A stretch of DNA of 11,550 nucleotides from Dehalococcoidia bacterium (GTDB lineage Bacteria > Chloroflexota > Dehalococcoidia > GIF9 > AB-539-J10): positions 1 through 11,550 of the forward strand of contig JAOUFZ010000030.1 of NCBI GenBank assembly GCA_029857995.1, in the 5' to 3' direction. A program made the position numbers and the translations under genes. Positions 1 through 6,244 of this stretch are shown here, in pieces. Each line of letters starts with the position of its first letter. Position 1 is the stretch's first letter. The notes under the pieces are model-generated. The model had not been told where the DNA came from. It saw only the letters and a program-made list of their open reading frames with translations, and ran no database searches.

Positions 1-20
1 AATTCATCTTAGGAAGTATA

Positions 21-58
21 GGGTAGCTATAAGGTTTTTATCGTAGCTATCCTTTTTT
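21..58 (+). terminator. Intrinsic terminator-like hairpin upstream of the transporter
   Basis: Bases 21-30 (GGGTAGCTAT) pair with 43-52 (GTAGCTATCC) over 10 bp with two G-U pairs and a 12-nt loop. Six Ts follow at 53-58. This is the form of a Rho-independent terminator. It most likely ends transcription of a gene left of the window. Only 20 nt separate it from the next start codon, which leaves no room for a promoter, so it could instead be a leader attenuator of the transporter gene. Confidence 0.65.
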
Positions 59-78
59 AGTGACGGAAGACAAAAAAG

Positions 79-1503
79 ATGGTGAAAGAACTGAAGAAGG
101 GTGAAATCCCGGGAACACCAAAACAATTTGCCATTTTCATGGCCATTGTTATGGCAGTTGCGTTCCTGTGTTACTGGGGGCTAAGAGATATCCACCAAAC
201 CCTGGCAGCTACCGTCTGTATAGCTTTGGTTGTCGGGACTTTAATGTTCTGGAGGTTCAGGGTAGCCATAGCTTTTATAGGCATGGCAATTTTGCTTCTG
301 ACAGGAACAATGGACTTAAAGCATGCCATAGAATTCATGAGTTTAGATGTCATTGTTTTTCTGGTAGGCATGATGGTGGTAGTTGCCCTTCTCCGAGATA
401 CTGGCTTCTTCCGCTGGCTGGGCATAAAAATAATCAAACTTGGTAAATATGAGCCCAGGAGCATAATGATTTCTCTTTTACTACTTTCGGCGGTTATGGC
501 TGCCTGTGTAGACGAAGTAACTTCTATACTTTTTATGACAGCATTAGTTTTTGAGCTTTGTGAACGTTATAAGATAGACCCAGTCAAGTGTGTAATATCG
601 GTTGTGTTAGCTACAAATATTGGGAGTTCTTGGACTGTTCTGGGGAATCCCATCGGAATATTGCTAGCACTCAGAGCTGGGCTGACTTTTGAAGATTTTA
701 TGCGGTGGTCTTTCCCAGTTAGTTTAATTGGCCTCATTTGCCTCATAGTCATAATTCTGGTGTGGCAGCGTGGTGACCTCAAATTGCTGAAGACCAGGAT
801 TAATGCCCAGTTGGAAAGCGGCACTGCTAATTTGGATGAATGGTCTGAAATAAAAGATAAAACTTTTTTCAAGTGGGGAATTGCCCTATTTCTAGGCGTG
901 GTAGTTTTTCTTGCTTTGCACTACCGCTTGGAGCTGCTATTCGGTCTGGAAAGGGATACGTTGCTTGTTGCGACTTCAATCACGGGCGCTGGGATCGCCA
1001 TGTTGTGGAAAAGAGATAAGGCCAGGGAATATTTAGAGAGAGGTGTAGACTGGTGGACATTGATTTTCTTCCTGTTCTTGTTTTCTGTGGCGGGTTGTCT
1101 TGCCTATACCAGTGTTACAGGTAAGCTTGCAGATGCTGCCACGGGACTAACAACTAGCCCGGTGTTACTCACCATAACCATTGCTTTGGGGGCTGCTTTT
1201 GGCTCAGCGGCGCTGGATAACGTGATTTTGGTAGCAGCGCTTATCCCTGTAGTTCAGGCTTTTGGAGCGATAGGAGTTAATAGCTTTCCACTTTGGTGGG
1301 CATTGCTTCAAGGCGCGTGTTACGGTGGTAACATTACCATGGTTGGCTCTACAGCCAATATTGTGGCTCTGGGCATGCTGGAACAGCGGACAGGTTATCG
1401 TATGACATTCCGCAAGTGGATTCTGATTGGGCTGGCCGGTGGTCTCTTGCCTTTGTTTATTGCCCAAGCACTGTTACTTGTTCAGCTACCCCTTATGCCT
1501 TGA
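79..1503 (+). CDS. ArsB/CitMHS-type (ion transporter superfamily) permease
   Basis: Predicted inner-membrane secondary transporter of 474 aa. Roughly ten or more hydrophobic segments are visible, for example near residues 17-35, 41-57, 62-76, 88-105, 128-158, 169-197, 211-229, 264-282, 293-309, 325-345, 361-394 and 446-468. Two related re-entrant motifs fit the two-repeat fold of the ion transporter superfamily: TNIGSSWTVLGNP at 179-191 and GGNITMVGSTANI at 416-428. Acidic membrane motifs VDEVTSI (144-150) and ALDNVIL (378-384) resemble the DNVT region of ArsB. The substrate is uncertain: arsenite, dicarboxylate, sulfate-like anions or Na+/H+ exchange are all possible, and no arsenic-resistance gene lies nearby. 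The ATG at 79 has a weak GGAAGA site at 65-70; the in-frame ATG at 139 would cut into the first membrane segment. A 292-nt gap and a hairpin separate the gene from the Hdr operon, so a shared function is not implied. Confidence 0.85.
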   Translation: MVKELKKGEIPGTPKQFAIFMAIVMAVAFLCYWGLRDIHQTLAATVCIALVVGTLMFWRFRVAIAFIGMAILLLTGTMDLKHAIEFMSLDVIVFLVGMMVVVALLRDTGFFRWLGIKIIKLGKYEPRSIMISLLLLSAVMAACVDEVTSILFMTALVFELCERYKIDPVKCVISVVLATNIGSSWTVLGNPIGILLALRAGLTFEDFMRWSFPVSLIGLICLIVIILVWQRGDLKLLKTRINAQLESGTANLDEWSEIKDKTFFKWGIALFLGVVVFLALHYRLELLFGLERDTLLVATSITGAGIAMLWKRDKAREYLERGVDWWTLIFFLFLFSVAGCLAYTSVTGKLADAATGLTTSPVLLTITIALGAAFGSAALDNVILVAALIPVVQAFGAIGVNSFPLWWALLQGACYGGNITMVGSTANIVALGMLEQRTGYRMTFRKWILIGLAGGLLPLFIAQALLLVQLPLMP

Positions 1504-1589
1504 ATCCAACTTTGAATCGGTAATCTCTTAACGGGGAGATGTCCCACAAAAGATAAATTTTCTGTGGAAGCTGAGATATATCTGTAACA

Positions 1590-1625
1590 CTCATGGTATG
1601 TTTAGTAGTAATAACTTACCATGGG
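1590..1625. repeat. Imperfect inverted repeat (possible operator or mRNA 3' stem)
   Basis: CATGGTA at 1592-1598 is the exact reverse complement of TACCATG at 1617-1623. Pairing continues inward after one T-T mismatch (G1600-C1615, T1601-A1614, T1602-A1613) and outward through T1591-G1624 and C1590-G1625. No T-run follows, so it is not a standard intrinsic terminator. It lies between the transporter and the first Hdr operon, about 37 nt upstream of the candidate -35 box. It could be a protein-binding operator or a stem that protects the end of the transporter mRNA. Confidence 0.5.
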
Positions 1626-1661
1626 AGTTGACAGAATAGGAAAGTCAGCCGGCACACAAAC

Positions 1662-1690
1662 TTGTTTTTTTTGGCGGGGTTTGTTATACT
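1662..1690 (+). promoter_or_regulatory. Candidate sigma-70-type promoter of Hdr operon 1
   Basis: A TATACT -10 box at 1685-1690 is preceded by TGT, giving an extended -10. It sits 17 bp from TTGTTT at 1662-1667 as a weak -35. The start of transcription would fall near 1697, giving a leader of about 100 nt before the first start codon. A perfect TTGACA at 1628-1633 has no -10 at the right distance. This is prediction only. Confidence 0.45.
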
Positions 1691-1719
1691 TCCCACCCGT
1701 CCTTATCTACATTATGGAG

Positions 1720-1760
1720 AAAAAGGGTGGTTACAATCCTTATTGCGGGCCACCTTTTTT
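1720..1760 (+). terminator. Terminator-like hairpin in the leader of Hdr operon 1 (possible attenuator)
   Basis: Bases 1720-1730 (AAAAAGGGTGG) pair with 1750-1760 (CCACCTTTTTT) over 11 bp with one G-U pair and a 19-nt loop. The GC core is followed by six Ts, as in an intrinsic terminator. It may end the transporter transcript, whose stop is 217 nt upstream. Because it also lies downstream of the best promoter candidate and only 19 nt before the ribosome binding site, it may act as an attenuator of the Hdr operon. An upstream CCACCC at 1693-1698 could compete for the GGGTGG arm if transcription starts early enough to include it. Confidence 0.5.
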
Positions 1761-1779
1761 ACGGCTAATTCTCATGAGT

Positions 1780-1785
1780 GGAGGT
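1780..1785 (+). promoter_or_regulatory. Ribosome binding site that sets the start of the first HdrCB gene
   Basis: GGAGGT here lies 10 nt before the ATG at 1796. A longer reading frame could begin at GTG 1778, but that codon lies immediately before and overlaps this site and has no Shine-Dalgarno sequence of its own. The ATG at 1796 is therefore preferred. Confidence 0.7.
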
Positions 1786-1795
1786 AAATGTTAAA

Positions 1796-2944
1796 ATGGA
1801 TGTACTAAGTCCTTACAAAGAAGCTACAGATGTAATACTTGAGGCCGGTGGTGAACCTCTCAAATTGTGTTACCAATGTGGTCTTTGTACAGGTATCTGT
1901 CCGTGGAATTTGGTCCGAAGTTTTCTTGTTCGCCGCATCATGCATGCAGCTCAGCTTGGGGCAATCGATTTTGGCAGCGAAGATATCTGGACTTGCGTCA
2001 CTTGTCGAGCTTGTGTTCAACGCTGCCCCCGGGGTGTCGAGATAATAGATGTCATGAGGGCTCTGCGCCGGGCCGTGGCCAGCATGGGTATTGGCGTTGT
2101 CCCTGATGCCTTGAGAATCTCAGCTAAGAACATCGCTGGTGTAGGTAATCCACTTGGTGAGGCACCGGAAAAGCGAAATGACTGGGCTAAAGACCTTAAG
2201 GTGAAAAATTTTGCTTCGGGCACCGAAATACTTTATTTCCCTTGCTGTGTTCCTTCCTATGACCCTGATGTAAAAACAATAGCTCGATCTACTGCCACAA
2301 TCTTCAATAAGCTTAAAATTGATTATGGCCTTATAGGTACTGAAGCAAAATGCTGTGGCGAGTCAATTAGAAAAGCCGGGCACGAAGATACGTTTCAAAG
2401 TCTGGCCCAAAACAATATTAATCTCTTTACCAGTAATGGTGTCAAAACTGTGGTAGTTTCCTCGCCGCACTGCTATCACACCTTTAAGAATGAGTATCCT
2501 GAGCTTGGAAGCAAATTTGAAGTAATTCATACCACTCAATATCTGGCTTCACTTATCGAGCAGGGGAAATTAAAGCTCTCCAAAGAGATAAACAAGAAAG
2601 TAATCTATTCCGACCCATGCTATTTAGGGAGACATAATAGTGTATACGACGAGCCCAGAAAAGTATTGCAAAGCATTCCCGGCCTGGAGTTAATAGAATT
2701 TCCCGATGCTCGTGAGGAAGGTCTTTGTTGTGGCGGCGGTGGTGGTAGAATCTGGATGGATACCCCGAAAGGGGAAAGGTTCTCTGACATAAGGGTGGAG
2801 CAAGCTGTTGCAAAAGGCGCTGATATAATAGCTCTGGCCTGCCCTTATTGTTTCCTCAACTATAGGGACAGTGTGCTCTCTATGGGCAAGGCAGAGACTA
2901 TGCAGGTTAAAGATATCGCTGAGCTTGTTGCCGAGGCGATATAG
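1796..2944 (+). CDS. HdrC-HdrB fusion (HdrD-like heterodisulfide reductase subunit), copy 1
   Basis: One chain of 382 aa carrying an HdrC-type double-cluster ferredoxin followed by an HdrB-type CCG module. Residue numbers here count from the GTG at 1778; subtract 6 for the ATG. Cluster one is C31-x2-C34-x2-C37-x3-C41-P and cluster two C73-x2-C76-x2-C79-x3-C83-P. The second CCG motif is complete: C281, then CC at 317-318, then C355-x2-C358, with family-like spacings of 35 and 36. The first CCG motif has C156/C157 and CC at 192-193, but Ser229 where the final CxxC should begin (SPHC). In characterised HdrB these motifs hold non-cubane [4Fe-4S] clusters that reduce a disulfide. No membrane segment or signal peptide is seen, so the protein is likely cytoplasmic. 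It is followed after 15 nt by hdrA. The physiological substrate is unknown; GlpC/LutA-like roles are less likely given the HdrA/MvhD neighbours. Confidence 0.85.
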   Translation: MDVLSPYKEATDVILEAGGEPLKLCYQCGLCTGICPWNLVRSFLVRRIMHAAQLGAIDFGSEDIWTCVTCRACVQRCPRGVEIIDVMRALRRAVASMGIGVVPDALRISAKNIAGVGNPLGEAPEKRNDWAKDLKVKNFASGTEILYFPCCVPSYDPDVKTIARSTATIFNKLKIDYGLIGTEAKCCGESIRKAGHEDTFQSLAQNNINLFTSNGVKTVVVSSPHCYHTFKNEYPELGSKFEVIHTTQYLASLIEQGKLKLSKEINKKVIYSDPCYLGRHNSVYDEPRKVLQSIPGLELIEFPDAREEGLCCGGGGGRIWMDTPKGERFSDIRVEQAVAKGADIIALACPYCFLNYRDSVLSMGKAETMQVKDIAELVAEAI

Positions 2945-2959
2945 TGATGGAGGAATGAC

Positions 2960-4921
2960 ATGGAAGAACCGAGAATTGGTGTTTATGTTTGCCATTGTGG
3001 AACGAACATAGCTGGCACAGTTGATGTGGAAGAGGTGGCCAAGTATGCTGAAACCTTGCCCCACGTGGTGGTTGCGCGTCACTACCCATATACTTGTTCT
3101 GATCCAGGGCAAGAGCTCATCAAAAAGGATATTAAGGAACTGGGGGTCAACCGGGTTGTGGTAGCCTCCTGCTCCCCTCGCCTTCACGAAAAAACTTTTC
3201 AAGGAGTGCTCCGCGAGGCCGGGTTAAATCCCTATCTATTCCAGATGGCTAATATCCGAGAGCAATGCTCCTGGCTTCATGAGCCGGGCCCCGAGCTTAC
3301 TGAGAAGGCCAAGAGAATGGTTGGGGCAGCGGTGAACCGGGTGTCCCGACATGTGCCCTTAGAGATGCGCGCAGTGCCAATCTTCCCGGCGACTCTTGTT
3401 GTTGGCGGTGGCATTGCTGGCATGCAGGCTGCCCTGGAAATCGCTAACTCAAATCACATGGTTTATATCGTAGAACGAGAACCTAGCATCGGGGGGCATA
3501 TGGCACAGTTTGACAAAACCTTCCCGACATTGGATTGCGCCGCTTGTATTCTTACACCAAGGATGACCGAGGTTTCCCGTCACCCCTTCATCAGAATTTT
3601 AACTTATAGCGAGGTTGTGGCGATTTCTGGCTACGTAGGTAACTTCAAGATCAAGATTAGGAGAAAGCCGCGCTATGTTGATGAGGGTAAATGTATTGGT
3701 TGTCTCGTCTGCCAGGAGAAATGTCCCTGGACAGCATTAAGTGAATTTAATGCTGGTACAAGCAAGCGCAAGGCAATTTACACGCCGTTCCCTCAGGCAG
3801 TGCCCAATATACCAGTCATTGATGCAGAACACTGTGCTTACTTCCTCAAAGAAAAGTGCCGTGCTTGTGAGAAATTCTGCGATGCCAATGCAATCAATTT
3901 CGAGCAGAGCGAGCTCATTTTTGAGCTGGAGGTGGGCAATATCATTATCGCTACAGGATTTGATACTTTCGACGCTTCCTCCATCCCTCAGTATGGCTAT
4001 GGGCGTTATCCCAATGTGTTCACTAGTATGGAGTTTGAGAGGCTGTGTAGCCCGACTGGCCCCACTGAAGGACATATAATCCTTGCCGATGGACGGCAGC
4101 CTGAGAGCGTGGCAATTGTCCACTGCGTTGGTAGCCGTGATAAGAACTACAATGAGTATTGCTCCCGTGTTTGCTGTATGCATGCTCTTAAATATTCCCA
4201 CTTAATTAAGGAAAAAACCAATGCCGCGATTTATCAGATGTATATTGACATGCGCTGTTTCGGCAAAGGTTACGAAGAGTTTTATAACCGTATTTCGAAT
4301 GAGGGTGTTAATTTCATTCGGGGAAAAGTAGCTAAAGTCACTGATGAAGCCATAGCTGAGGAGGAGAAGGGGAAACTGATTGTCCTTGTTGAGGATACTC
4401 TACTAGGAACTATGCTCCGCGTTCCCGTGGATATGGTTATCCTCTGCATTGCCCTGGAGCCGCGTAAAGATGCCAATGAAGTAGCCCGGCTTTTCCATCT
4501 CGGTCGGAGCGCCGACGGCTTCTTCTTGGAAAGGCATCCCAAGCTCGATCCCGTGGCAACAATGTCCGAAGGCATCCTCATTGCTGGTTGCTGTCAAGGT
4601 CCCAAGGATATCCCGGACAGTGTAGCTCAGGCTTCAGCAGCAGCAGCCCGGGCTCTAGCAATGATCGCTCGGGGCAAGATAGAGGTTCCGGCAATAACAG
4701 CCGCTATTGATGAAACCGAATGCTCGGGGTGTAGAATCTGCAACCTTCTCTGCCCGTATGATGCCATATTCTTTGACGATGAGGCCAAGGTATCGCGAAT
4801 TAACCAAGTCATGTGCCAGGGCTGTGGTGTGTGCGCTGCTGCCTGTCCTAGCGGTGCCATTACTCATAACTATTTCACCGTCGAGGAGATTACGGCGGAG
4901 ATAGAAGGAGTGCTAGCATGA
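2960..4921 (+). CDS. hdrA: HdrA-like FAD/iron-sulfur subunit, copy 1
   Basis: 653 aa, the usual full length of HdrA. The N-terminal domain (about 1-140) has conserved cysteines at 11, 13, 46, 71 and 103. A thioredoxin-reductase-like FAD domain begins with GGGIAG at 149-154 and carries DCAAC at 192-196. A ferredoxin domain is inserted in it: C245-x2-C248-x2-C251-x3-C255-P, then C292-x7-C300-x2-C303-x3-C307. The FAD domain resumes at about 320 (ATGFD at 331-335) and ends near 570. A C-terminal two-cluster ferredoxin follows (C588/591/594/598 and C619/622/625/629). In methanogens HdrA uses FAD to split electron pairs between ferredoxin and the HdrBC branch, receiving them through MvhD; the same role is inferred here. 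GGAGG at 2949-2953 lies 6 nt before the ATG. The stop overlaps the next gene by 4 nt, so the two are probably translationally coupled. Confidence 0.92.
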   Translation: MEEPRIGVYVCHCGTNIAGTVDVEEVAKYAETLPHVVVARHYPYTCSDPGQELIKKDIKELGVNRVVVASCSPRLHEKTFQGVLREAGLNPYLFQMANIREQCSWLHEPGPELTEKAKRMVGAAVNRVSRHVPLEMRAVPIFPATLVVGGGIAGMQAALEIANSNHMVYIVEREPSIGGHMAQFDKTFPTLDCAACILTPRMTEVSRHPFIRILTYSEVVAISGYVGNFKIKIRRKPRYVDEGKCIGCLVCQEKCPWTALSEFNAGTSKRKAIYTPFPQAVPNIPVIDAEHCAYFLKEKCRACEKFCDANAINFEQSELIFELEVGNIIIATGFDTFDASSIPQYGYGRYPNVFTSMEFERLCSPTGPTEGHIILADGRQPESVAIVHCVGSRDKNYNEYCSRVCCMHALKYSHLIKEKTNAAIYQMYIDMRCFGKGYEEFYNRISNEGVNFIRGKVAKVTDEAIAEEEKGKLIVLVEDTLLGTMLRVPVDMVILCIALEPRKDANEVARLFHLGRSADGFFLERHPKLDPVATMSEGILIAGCCQGPKDIPDSVAQASAAAARALAMIARGKIEVPAITAAIDETECSGCRICNLLCPYDAIFFDDEAKVSRINQVMCQGCGVCAAACPSGAITHNYFTVEEITAEIEGVLA

Positions 4922-5337
4922 GTTTCGAACCGAAGATTGTTGGTTTTCTATGCAACTGGTGCTCTTATGCCGGAGCTGATCTGGCAGGAATTTCCCGCCT
5001 GAAATGCGCTCCCAACGTTCATATTATTCGCATGATGTGCAGTGGTGGAATAAGTCCACTCTTTATTTTGAAAGCCTTGGAAGCAGGGGCTGATGGCGTG
5101 CTTATCTGCGGTTGCAGCCCGGGTGACTGCCATTATAAGGAAGGTAACTACAAAACACTACGGCGTATCACCTTGCTCAAAAAGATGCTGGAGCAGCTCG
5201 GCATTGAACAGGAAAGAGTGCAGTTGCACTGGGTATGTGCCTCTTGCGGTGACGAGTTTGTCGACGTCGTCAATAAGATTACTGCGGAAGTAAAGGAGCT
5301 GGGACCGCTGCAAGCTGGGGTAAAGAGTCGTGTTTGA
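4918..5337 (+). CDS. mvhD: MvhD/FlpD-like [2Fe-2S] electron-transfer subunit, copy 1
   Basis: Small cytoplasmic protein of 139 aa, a typical MvhD length. It opens with the family signature (CNWCSYAGADLAG, residues 12-24), followed by MMCSGG at 39-44, ADGVLICGC at 58-66 and GDCHY at 69-73. In the Mvh and formate dehydrogenase systems this subunit passes electrons from the oxidoreductase to the FAD of HdrA; here the donor is not encoded nearby. It shares a 4-nt ATGA overlap with hdrA and has AAGGAG 7 nt before its ATG. Unusual cysteines are present: C64 in CGC and a CASC pair at 107-110, where the second copy in this window has AAAE. They could hold an extra cluster or a redox disulfide, or may have no function. 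Confidence 0.9.
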   Translation: MSFEPKIVGFLCNWCSYAGADLAGISRLKCAPNVHIIRMMCSGGISPLFILKALEAGADGVLICGCSPGDCHYKEGNYKTLRRITLLKKMLEQLGIEQERVQLHWVCASCGDEFVDVVNKITAEVKELGPLQAGVKSRV

Positions 5338-5406
5338 CCTGATAGAAAAAAAGCGGTAGACTTGCTGCGAAATTAAAATTAAGGAGAAAGCAGGAAGGAG
5401 AATAAG

Positions 5407-6090
5407 ATGCCAAAGTGGCAGTGTATAGAATGCGGATATTTCGTTCAAGAAGCAAATAAGCCGCCAGATGTTTGTCCCAGTTGCTCCTTGAGGTGTAGCT
5501 TTACCGACGTCACCTGTTATCGACCGGAATGTGGTGGACCGGTCAATCCCGATCCATCAGTAATGAAAGCAGTCACCAGCAAAGGCATAACGCCACCGCT
5601 TCGTCCCTCTGTGGCACAAGAGGAAGCTCCCGAAGGGGACGTTGTTTATGGTGAAAAGGCCAGGATGGCCACTTTATTCCACGGGGTCGGTGAAGAAGCA
5701 ATGCAAAAAATACTAAACATCGGTGAAAAGATGGTCTGTGAGCCAGGCACTGTCCTATTTAGAGCAGAGGATGATGCTACGACGATGTATTTCATTCAGT
5801 CGGGGAGAGTAGCTGTCCAGGTTAAGGAAGGCAAGACGGAAAAGACAGTCTATACTGCCTCCGAAGGCGATGTCCTTGGCTGGTCAACGGTGGTGTTGCC
5901 CTATCAGCGAACTGCCACGGCTGTGGTAGTAGAAAAAGCTAAAGTCGTCGCCATTAATACCAACAAATTTCAGAATTTCTGTGATGAAAATGCTAGTATG
6001 TGCTACCGGGTGGCGCAGAATCTTAACCGGGCTGTGATCGCCAGGCTGAGATTTGCCAAAGCCTCGGGAGTTGAAGAGGTATATGGATAG
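5407..6090 (+). CDS. Rubredoxin-like / cyclic-nucleotide-binding domain protein
   Basis: 227 aa with two visible parts. Residues 1-45 resemble a rubredoxin or zinc-ribbon knuckle pair (C6-x2-C9-G and C23-P-x-C26), with further cysteines at 30, 37 and 42 (CYRPECGG). After a Pro-rich linker (about 46-80), residues 85-215 match the CRP/FNR-type sensor fold: a beta-roll with GTVLFRAEDDATTMYFIQSG at 114-133, a phosphate-cassette-like stretch GDVLGWSTV (154-162) ending in QRTATA (167-172), and a helix near 188-215. The acidic residue usual in the cyclic-nucleotide cassette (GEL) is replaced by GWS, so another ligand or none may bind. The chain stops where a DNA-binding helix-turn-helix would begin, so it is not a standard transcription factor. 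AAGGAG lies 6 nt before the ATG. It is the last gene of operon 1, 69 nt after mvhD. A redox or allosteric control subunit of the Hdr complex is my inference. Confidence 0.8.
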   Translation: MPKWQCIECGYFVQEANKPPDVCPSCSLRCSFTDVTCYRPECGGPVNPDPSVMKAVTSKGITPPLRPSVAQEEAPEGDVVYGEKARMATLFHGVGEEAMQKILNIGEKMVCEPGTVLFRAEDDATTMYFIQSGRVAVQVKEGKTEKTVYTASEGDVLGWSTVVLPYQRTATAVVVEKAKVVAINTNKFQNFCDENASMCYRVAQNLNRAVIARLRFAKASGVEEVYG

Positions 6091-6137
6091 GCCAAGGAGT
6101 TAAAGGAGTTGTGTTTTGCTTCCTTTGTTTATTGAGT

Positions 6138-6176
6138 GAGGGGCAGCGAGGGGAAGACCAGTAGCTGCCTCTTTTT
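6138..6176 (+). terminator. Rho-independent terminator closing Hdr operon 1
   Basis: GAGGGGCAGC (6138-6147) pairs with GCTGCCTCTT (6164-6173) over 10 bp with two G-U pairs and a 16-nt loop. The T-run extends to 6176. It lies 47 nt after the stop of the rubredoxin-like/cNMP gene and upstream of the next promoter candidate, so it separates the two Hdr operons. Confidence 0.75.
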
Positions 6177-6191
6177 ATGCCCTTTGGGACA

Positions 6192-6221
6192 TTGTCAACC
6201 TTTGGACTGCTGGGGTAATAT
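6192..6221 (+). promoter_or_regulatory. Candidate promoter of Hdr operon 2
   Basis: TTGTCA at 6192-6197 matches five of six bases of the -35 consensus. It is 18 bp from TAATAT at 6216-6221, a fair -10. The predicted transcript start is near 6228, giving a short leader before the second hdrA. Its placement just downstream of a terminator supports it. Confidence 0.5.
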
Positions 6222-6244
6222 GGCCAGATTGGCGGTGATATGAA

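Noticed and set aside
1544..1567. Small hairpin CCACA...TGTGG after the transporter gene
   Set aside because: The stem has a mismatch, is AT-rich inside and lacks a following T-run, so I do not call it a terminator.
1628..1656. Perfect TTGACA as a -35 box
   Set aside because: The region 16-18 bp downstream is GC-rich (around CGGCACA) and has no -10 element.
2690..3202. A 170-codon open frame on the minus strand across the end of HdrCB copy 1 and the start of HdrA copy 1
   Set aside because: It lies opposite two well-supported genes, crosses their junction, and its translation shows no recognisable domain. It is a shadow of the coding strand.
3737..4201. Minus-strand frame inside hdrA copy 1, with a similar one inside copy 2 (7223-7522)
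   Set aside because: The resemblance between the two comes from the paralogous sense genes; no independent coding signal or ribosome binding site is seen.
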